DNA of 64,000 nucleotides from Alentia gelatinosa. Its lineage: Eukaryota > Annelida > Polychaeta > Phyllodocida > Polynoidae. The notes below the pieces were generated by a model. It ran no database searches. It was not told where the DNA came from and saw only the letters and a list, made by a program, of their open reading frames with translations. Shown piece after piece: positions 56,632-64,000 of the stretch. A program made the translations under genes and the position numbers. The DNA lies in NCBI GenBank assembly GCA_950022655.1, contig OX465583.1:32887360-32951359 (forward strand), given 5' to 3'. Numbering within the stretch: position 1 is the stretch's first letter; every line of letters starts with the position of its first letter.

Positions 56632-58183
56632 GTATTTTTTTATATGGAGGATGGCTGTGTACACGAATAGCATTAGTCGTAGATCTTTGTTTCAATAAGG
56701 TTGTTTATGGAATAAAGGCCACCATCAGCCTTAAATGGGTTCAGTTAAGTTGCATATCTAGTTTGAGTGTTGTATTGTCCCCGCAGCTACAAAAACCTAT
56801 GCATGTAGTTGAAATATTGATATTAACGACTTAAGCCTATACGTCATAGGAGGCAGTGACAAATAATTACTGAGGTTGCCATGTCCCTGTTCGCTGAACT
56901 TTAACACGCAGTATGGTCTAATAACAGCGACCCCTACCGTGGCCTTGTCACAAGCATTAAGTGGGTTCCGCATGTGAGTACAAACTAAATATGTTGAGAG
57001 ACGCAGTCATCGGTCATATCCACCCGTATTACAGGAGAAAATCCTATCTATGGGATACTTCGACTCCTGAGATCAAGGAGCCAACAAAATGCGTGACATA
57101 AATTAACTCAAACTCAAACAAGTGGCGTCCAGATCTTAATCTACCCCGTTTCCACGAATTTTGAATATTAAAAAGTAGTGACATTAACGACACTTTATGT
57201 CACACCCATGACATAAACAAATCCAATGTTCAGCCTATGGCGCTTTTTATTAGGGGTAGGATAACTAGTCTAAAATGTTCCACAAGCTATCGGCAAGATT
57301 ATGAAATGGTAGAAGAAAATAAAGAATTGGCAAGGAAACCAGAATGGAAGAGGAACAGGATCACGATCGAATATGTATCGATCGTGTCTACGACCACGAT
57401 CCCGACCGGGGTGAACCTAATGACCACAATCATGGTTGTGTTGATACCCGCGACATTTACTGACACGCGACACAACTGGACTTGTGTCTTCTTTTTCTCT
57501 TTTTTTTTTATATTGAAGGAAACTTTACGACATAGATATTCGCCCTATAGTAGCAATCCTTCATATTGATGCCATATATAACAATAGGAAAGATCACAGG
57601 ACGATACACAAGAATATATGCCTTCAATAAATTGTTTTTCAGCTGTTGCACAAGTTGCACTACTAGCCTTAGGGTTTTGCATAATAAAGACTACTTGGTG
57701 AGGGCTAACGTAGAATGAAACGGGAGGTTACGATTAACCTTGCATAAAACCAGTCTTGGAAGGTTACAGGGACGCTAGGTGAAGTGTTGTTAGATTTCTT
57801 TTGGTTGTGACAAATACATGTTTCAGCTCTTCCATCTAGTTCTATCAAAATCATCTACGACCCGACGTAAATCGCGTCTCGTCCGGTCTCTTCTCCGTCA
57901 CGTCGCTGACTTTTCCAGTGATCTTTTGTGTAAACCTACTTAAACAAAGCCTCACAGCCCGACTCCCGTTTGCCGTTTTCTGTTGGCTGCTCACAGGTTT
58001 CAGTTGATCCATACAGTCTCAGCCACGTGAGTGGAAGAGAAGGTTGTGTAAGTTACCAAGCTAGGGATTGTAACCTCTATCATTTGTAGTTAAATGTTTA
58101 ATGATACAACTACTTTGTCAAATTCATCTTTTTACAAATCCTATATATTTTATTGTAATTTATAACACCTTTGTTTTATACCA
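56632..58183. other. no recognised gene (1.55 kb)
   Basis: Anonymous. A 110-codon plus frame (57237-57569) with a poly-phenylalanine patch from a T-run is unassigned. The sequence TTAGGGGTAGGATAA at 57253 has a near match at 39990. Confidence 0.6.
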
Positions 58184-58240
58184 AAAACACATGAACTGGA
58201 AATGAAAACAAGGATTTCCATGGTAAAGTGGAAAACTGCC
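58184..58240 (+). repeat. dispersed repeat, copy 2
   Basis: Partner of 30867-30920 (TGGAAATGAAAACAAGGATTT, TAAAGTGGAAAACTGCC). Confidence 0.5.
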
Positions 58241-58452
58241 ATTACTGATTTAATGTATCATACTGTAGAAAATGGGTTAAGCAGAAACTCACAGACCCCA
58301 GCAGCCCACGAGTGGGCGTGCCCCGTGAGAGGAGGCTGGCGACAACATAGTTCTCCAGTGGAAATAGGACAAAGGTGAATCATGGCATAACACGGCGTCT
58401 CACCAGGGGCGTGCGCCAGGTCCGCGTCCGTCCACTATTTATCTGTGATAAA

Positions 58453-58480
58453 GGTCACGTGGTACTGGTCACGTGCTACT
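58453..58480. promoter_or_regulatory. tandem CACGTG E-box pair
   Basis: GGTCACGTGGTACT immediately followed by GGTCACGTGCTACT: two perfect TCACGTG bHLH-ZIP sites 14 bp apart. A further TCACGTGATC lies near 59047. It may be regulatory, or a simple 14-bp duplication. Confidence 0.35.
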
Positions 58481-59272
58481 GCTGATTATACTTTCTCGAG
58501 CTTTAAGGCTCTACACTGTAATATAAGCACACAGAGGTCCCATACTCCATCGCGTATATATGTTTTATCATTATTTCATTTATTTATTTCTATGTTTGGT
58601 CCATAATTCTAGTCTTAGTGATTCTAGTCTTGTCACATTCTATTGGAATTGTTCAATTCATCATTATATAGGAGTACTTTGATCCAACAATCAATTCTTG
58701 TCATGTATAATTTAGTAAATTGGAATAGTATTCGTCCTAAACTGTCTTCATTGTGGTACAGTCCATAAAAGATTTGAGGCCATATCAAAAGATGGCTCGA
58801 TAGGTGTCTATAGCAGCAATGCAAACAGAATAATAATCATTCTAGCATGCGCCTTTATATACATACACACCCATGTATAGATCCCTGGGCACATTGCATG
58901 GATTCTTTAACTGGATCACGTGTTATACGATCAAAATGAACACTCAGAAGGCCTTCATTTCCACACCATAGGGTGTTGTGTCTCGTGATAAATGTTTTTT
59001 ACCAGGTATGTCAGTCAGTGGGCTTTTGGATGTACGTGAATCTGTCACGTGATCCACGTTTATCTTGACGTACACAGCAGTTCCCGTTGTTTGCTCATAT
59101 ACTCCTCATGTCCGTGCAGTAACCGCCACGTTGGTTTAGGGGTTTGGCAAAACCAGCAGGTCGGTGCCTAGAATCAGTGTCGAGGAATCAGTGTCTCGTT
59201 CTGGTAGACTCTCATTGGTAGACTATCATACATGTATATGATATGTATATGTATATATCTATTTATATAAAT
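58481..59272. other. no recognised gene
   Basis: Anonymous AT-rich DNA. Confidence 0.6.
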
Positions 59273-59273
59273 G

Positions 59274-59316
<43 letters not shown>

Positions 59317-59337
59317 GTGTGTGTGTGTGTGTGTATA
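59273..59337. repeat. compound (AC)n(AT)n(GT)n hairpin microsatellite
   Basis: GTATAC-(AC)-(AT)-(GT)-GTATAC: the whole 65 bp is essentially self-complementary. Confidence 0.95.
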
Positions 59338-60735
59338 CTTTGTGTATGGATAATTTTCCAATGGGTTGTCTTTGAAGTTATCCCGCCCATATATATTATA
59401 TGAGTTATGATAAAGGCAATTCATATTAATATGAATATCATTTCACTTATTCCAAATGATATGGCGACGTAAAGATGAAAATAAGGGGTGTCCTCGTCCA
59501 AATCACTCTCATGAGAGAACCAAATAAGATATCTTTTGGCAAATTCTACTGATATAGCAAAATATGTACACTTTCAGATAATATTCAATAAAAGTTTGTA
59601 AAAGGGGTCCTACCGATTCGTGAGAACGGGTCATATATAGATAGCATTCTCGATGTATTACTATGTAAGATTAATGAAACGAAATAGATTTATATTGATT
59701 TGAACTAAGGTTAACCTCGGCATAAATTTTATGCTTGTGTGAGTGTCTGATCTGTCTTGTTACTTGTAATGTACTTGTTGTCTTGTGTTGTTCCTGACAT
59801 ATGTAAGGAAGAAGGCCAATAGGCGATTGAGCAATGTCTTTAAAGTTTACTTAATAAAAAGAAATATATACATGTACAGACATACAGATATTATGTATAC
59901 ATGTATAATACGTCATCTACACACACATATAATACGATACTCTTATCATCCTTATGTATGGCGAATCATTGGATTATGATACATAACGGTGTGATTGGAT
60001 GCAGTTCCCCATTGGTTCAGTAACTGGGCCCAGAGTGCAGATCCTATGGTAATTCTTGAACAAATATGTCCGGATGGTATTGATTACTAAAGGGAGATGC
60101 GTATTATAAGCAGATCTGTTCCTTTCAATGCCATTGAATAACGATACCCTAAGATGTAAGACTAGATCGAGGCGGCTCATTATACACGAATTGGTACAAA
60201 ATGAGAGAATCAGCTACTTTTCAACAAGGTATTTCTCAGGATAATGATTTCAGGACTTTTCCCGGGCAGTCACACGATTTGCCTACTAGTAGTAGCGGTA
60301 GGGGGGATAGTTTTGCTCATGTCCTTGATTATGGATATCATTGGGAAATCAAACTACTTTCCAACATGGCAGCCCTGTCTCCCGACGAGGAGTGACGGGG
60401 AAAGAGTAGTAGGCAAGGAGTGTCTCGGGACTCGATTTTAGGACTGGTCCACGTGTGATCAGAACATTTTCTCTCAATATGGACAGGTATTATGGCCATG
60501 CTCAAAGAGATCCATAGGACGTACCTGTACCAGGGGCACGGGGCCGCGGGTGGGGGAGAAGCTGGGGGTAAGGGCGGGTGGCTTTCGTGGGAGGGGGAAG
60601 CCACCGGGGGACTTTAGGATTCGATCCCCGTCCTGACTGGCGGTCTCGAGGCGGTTCAGGTTGACGTCCTGGGTTGATTGCCTGCCGCCCGGACTGACCC
60701 CCTCCGGCGCCTTTTCCTATTGATTAACGTGGGAT
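59338..60735. other. no recognised gene (1.4 kb)
   Basis: A GC-rich patch at 60530-60700 includes an 8-bp hairpin GGTGGCTT / AAGCCACC near 60577-60604. No tRNA or exon is supported. Confidence 0.55.
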
Positions 60736-60749
60736 TTGTTTTATTTTAG

Positions 60750-60927
60750 CCCAGACTCTGCCTATTTTTGCCTTCCGGATAATATAACGTCTGTGGAGTT
60801 GACCCGAGCGTTTAGCGTAGATGAATTTTCTCTATGGTCGTTGGGACATTGTATTGATTCAGTAGCTATTGACATAACTGAAGTATGGTTATTAGCTTAT
60901 ATAACTGGAGTATGGTTATTGACGTAA
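60750..60927 (+). CDS. weak candidate internal/terminal exon
   Basis: A pyrimidine-rich TTTGTTTTATTTTAG acceptor ends at 60749 and is followed by an open frame of about 58 codons (PDSAYFCLPDNITSVELTRA early on) to a stop near 60927. The second half is made of a short tandem repeat (AACTGAAGTATGGTTATTA units, 60863-60938), which weakens the case. No domain is recognised. Confidence 0.12.
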
Positions 60928-60938
60928 CTGAAGTATCG
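60863..60938 (+). repeat. short tandem repeat, about 30 bp unit
   Basis: TAACTGAAGTATGGTTATT recurs with variants two to three times. Confidence 0.7.
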
Positions 60939-62744
60939 AAACAAATTGGCCTGAGTGAAGTGTTCACAGATTAGCTAAAGTATACCAACCATGATTTTAC
61001 GGGTCTAGTGCAATTATAAGCACAAAGTGGATTGGGAATGGGTCCTCTATGAATACATGCAAATAGCGGACATGATATGTTATTCTTTCATCGTTATTTG
61101 CCTAAATGCCTGGAGTTGTTTATTCAAATTATACATGAATCATGTCAAATATAGCCCAGATACATTATATGGATTTTCGGGAAAATAAGTAAAATTCCAT
61201 AGCTAAAAGTAAGGTTCATCATACATCTTCCCATTTTGAAACTGATATTTTCCTCTTACAATATGAGAATATGCTTGGAGAGCATGGACAGGACAGCGAA
61301 TAGGAACAGGAATAGCTATCAGGGATAGCTCTGGCGGAAATACCCGCTGGGCATAAGTATAAGCGGCAATGGCTTTGGCGTATATGGTATCTATGATTAT
61401 TTAACTAATCCCCGGCATCCTAATTGGATTATGAAATTTATGTTGGCCTGTTGGTATCGTATGACAGGACAACTAATGTCATATCACACCAAGATCAAAT
61501 ATATGAGATGAGGCAACAGAGAACCGTGGCAAATCCTAACAAGCCAGAACTTGATCGCATATATACATAAGAGTAGAGTGTCAATGGGCAAGTCCCTGTC
61601 GCTACTATCAATTGGCCTAAGTTTGTAAAGTATTCTAACTGTATTGATTCACATTCATGAAGTCACCTGTTTGATACATCCATTGAAGATTTTGATACAA
61701 ATAGAGTGTACTCATCCATCTATAATTGTTGATATAAAATGCAGTGTGTAGATAGACACACCTGAAGTAAGGGTGGCATAGCACAGTATAGTATTGGCCA
61801 GCTATTCCTATATCCAGACTCTGGATGTATTTTTTATGCATAACAAGAGCCCCAACTACCGCTTTAACAATATCAAAGATGCAAAAGCTACCTTCCCAGT
61901 GCTTACTGGTGTGGAAACACTAATCGACATGCACACAACCAGTGATCAATAACTGAGATGTATATATAACGTATAAAAAAAATGTCCACCACAATGCTGG
62001 CAGACCTGTGAATTTACCTATTCTAGCAATAACATATGTGTAAATATACCTACACAAACAATAGCTGGCACCAATAAATCTTTTATTTATCAGCGACCTA
62101 CTGCAGTCGGGTAGCGGTACTAGAAATAACATTAGTTTGCACCACTGCGGCCTATTCTGTGTTGAATAAACCACATATAATGATATAGGATGACAAGGTT
62201 ACCCGGGAATATGGCTTACATTACGAAATGCTATAACTCAAACTATGTCCCAAGCCCCGAGGCAGAGGAACGTAATTTTAGGCATGGCAGTGAGTAATAC
62301 AAGCCATACACCAATGGTAACATTGCTGTCCTACGATTGTATATAAGTACCTTAACAATGTGAAAAGTAAAGGATTTTAAGCTCGAATACCCAAAACATC
62401 AGTAGGATACCATTGCCAAGTATTCCGAATTCGGAATGTATGGGCGAAAGTGCCACAGGTTCAGCCTTTGCTATGTAACCCGCTTTATACATATAGGTGG
62501 GTCTCAGAAGGCCAATAGGTCTCTTGTCATGGTCCTTCTGTGACGAACTTTGGATCTCGACAAACTAAGATCTTCCTTACTCTCTCAGTGGTTGAACTTG
62601 GGCTACCCAACTTCGGTTGTTTGTGTGTTGGTTCGCTCGGCGCGGGAACGTTATTAGTTTGCAGTAGAGCCTTGGCTCTCCCATTAAAAGGTGTAACTAG
62701 TTAATAGGTAGTGAATAAACTTATTGTGTATTTAATGATGTCTA
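60939..62744. other. no recognised gene (1.8 kb)
   Basis: AT-rich anonymous DNA. Minus frames of 68-84 codons at 61635-62174 are unassigned. Confidence 0.6.
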
Positions 62745-62746
62745 TA

Positions 62747-63751
62747 ATGCTAGGTTTACACCATCACCCCGACAGTCCCAACAGCCCCAACATGCCCTCG
62801 CCGTGTCTCGACGGCTATTTCCAATTTCGCCGTGGTTGTAAATCTTAAGTCGACTTGTGGCTAATGAGAATGGTGACTGTCGTAAGTAGCTGTAATTGAC
62901 TGTAGTCCGCCTTAGGTCATCGGGATTGTGGAGCGTAACTCAACTTGGCTAGCACTAGGCCTATGGGGCCGAAGTCTGCCGTAGTCTGCCGGGATATTCA
63001 TTCAACTTCCAACAGTCACAGGTAGAGAATACATTGAATAAGATACATGCAAACCACCGGAGAAGGTGAACAACTGTTAACGGTGGTGAACATGAAAGTT
63101 TGATGAATGTTTTTGGGGTTTTGTTTATGAAACCTATTCAATTTTGTTTTAAAATAGTGAATCATGGGAAGGAAGTACTTATATATATAGGTATATATAT
63201 GTAGGCATTTGTGTGTGACTTGCATAAAATCACATCAGGACCACGCCGGGATCGCACAGTATGTCGTCGGGACTGCCGCAATCCACCGCAAGTCAACTTA
63301 TGTCGATGGGAAACTGCCGTAACCTGCCCTAAGTTGTCGGGCCCGGCAACCTTAACCCAACCCAGTACATCTTAAGTTGGGCAGGATATTTGGGGCCAAG
63401 TGGTGAAAAACCATAAAAAGAAAATCCCATAACAGTTATATGTCATCGGGACTCCTGCAATTCGCCGCAAGTCAACTTATGTCAGCAGAAACCTCCGCAA
63501 TCTACCGGGCTAACAATGTAAGTCGCTGTAAGTCGTCGTGGCCGTACCATACCCGTGCTGTCTCCTTGCCTACTGCAAAGATTACGTCAACCTATGTCAA
63601 CATTAAGTCAACTTAAGTCACCATAAGTCGACGGGACGTAGTGAGCCAAGCGGGCAAAAACCATAAAAATCCCATAAAAACACCATGTCGACTTACGATT
63701 TGGCAAAAATCCATTGCCGGGACGGTCGGGGTGATGGTGCAAACCTAGCAT
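62747..63751. mobile_element. 1005-bp TIR element with TA flanks
   Basis: Left end ATGCTAGGTTTACACCATCA and right end (complement ATGCTAGGTTTGCACCATCA) match at all but two positions over 33 bp, and TA directly borders both ends (62745-62746, 63752-63753). The interior repeats CGGGACTGCCGCAATCC / CAAGTCAACTTATGTCG-type units near 62870-63010, 63262-63345 and 63441-63500. The GTAAGTCGAC-type subterminal motif is also inverted between the two halves. No transposase. TA flanks suggest a Tc1/mariner-type mobiliser. Confidence 0.82.
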
Positions 63752-63753
63752 TA

Positions 63754-64000
63754 CTTCTTGCGAGTAGTAATACATGTACTGGATCACCCGGGTCTTCTAA
63801 CTCAAACTGAACTGCGGGTCTAACATATCACAGGGTAGCTCATACATTTTTGATGATTATCCCACGTTTATTTCGGCGTAAGAGAGATTAAGCCGGCGAC
63901 CGCTACAGGTAAATAATGATAAGCGTTTCATGCTGAGCCTGGGAAGGATTCGTGAGAGTAGTAGCAAAACTGAGGCAGCGTTGAGTCACTGTTTATCTTA
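63754..64000. other. no recognised feature
   Basis: Anonymous sequence to the window end. Confidence 0.6.

Noticed and set aside
60618..60628. tRNA B-box-like GATTCGATCCC
   Set aside because: The upstream 70 bases are G-rich and cannot form a cloverleaf. No A box is seen.
1..64000. CRISPR array, bacterial operon or prophage
   Set aside because: No regularly spaced identical repeats with unique spacers, no long genes and no ribosome-binding sites. The whole window behaves as animal non-coding DNA.

Overview
This window reads as nuclear DNA of an animal, most likely a marine invertebrate (an inference; the phylum cannot be fixed from the sequence). There are no long reading frames, no operons and no ribosome-binding-site pattern. 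The longest open frames are about 100-145 codons and most are chance. The window is instead full of dinucleotide microsatellites, poly-G runs, degenerate minisatellites, short inverted-repeat DNA transposons and broken retroelements. The retroelement relics (Penelope-like GIY-YIG, DIRS-like reverse transcriptase, CR1/Jockey-like non-LTR reverse transcriptase) and the cut-and-paste relics (Harbinger-like with TAA duplications, pogo/mariner-like with TA, piggyBac-like with TTAA) are a typical metazoan mixture. Two exact CTCF-type motifs and several YY1/ETS-type motifs also fit an animal.

Layout. 1-14 kb: sparse intergenic or intronic DNA with a 12-bp minisatellite (4.6-4.9 kb), a pogo/mariner-like 669-bp element (5.59-6.26 kb), an 897-bp Harbinger-like element (7.33-8.23 kb), a small hairpin element (8.27-8.37 kb) and an unrecognised degenerate coding relic (8.5-9.1 kb, minus). 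14-19 kb: minisatellite country (about 30-bp C-rich repeats, GTAGGAC-type repeats, TAGGCCT-type repeats) surrounding two CpG-rich islands. One island carries the best candidate host exon in the window, a 25-codon first coding exon on the minus strand at 16255-16329 ending at a GTGAGT donor. 19-33 kb: mostly anonymous DNA with a diverged 550-bp tandem duplication, interspersed repeat families and a 693-bp TTAA-flanked palindrome-rich element (29.05-29.74 kb). 33-45 kb: a 149-bp near-perfect palindrome, a 240-bp element with perfect 22-bp termini (38.7 kb), a 572-bp element with 18-bp termini (43.7-44.3 kb) and a DIRS-like reverse transcriptase fragment (45.1-45.4 kb).

49-55 kb is the richest region. 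A minus-strand non-LTR reverse transcriptase pseudogene is interrupted and bounded by two members of one inverted-repeat family (698 and 832 bp) lying in opposite orientation. That family carries a 115-bp internal module that is doubled as an inverted repeat in one copy, single in the other, and present again inside a different 299-bp element at 53.55 kb. A Penelope-like GIY-YIG relic at 54.47-54.73 kb is flanked by an inverted repeat. 56-64 kb is anonymous DNA closing with a 1005-bp TA-flanked element (62.75-63.75 kb).

No complete protein-coding gene, tRNA, rRNA or CRISPR array is supported, and I did not find a new multi-gene system. The interesting content is transposon biology: nested insertions, shared internal modules, and three element families whose termini fit a common GGGNNCTGTTT pattern.
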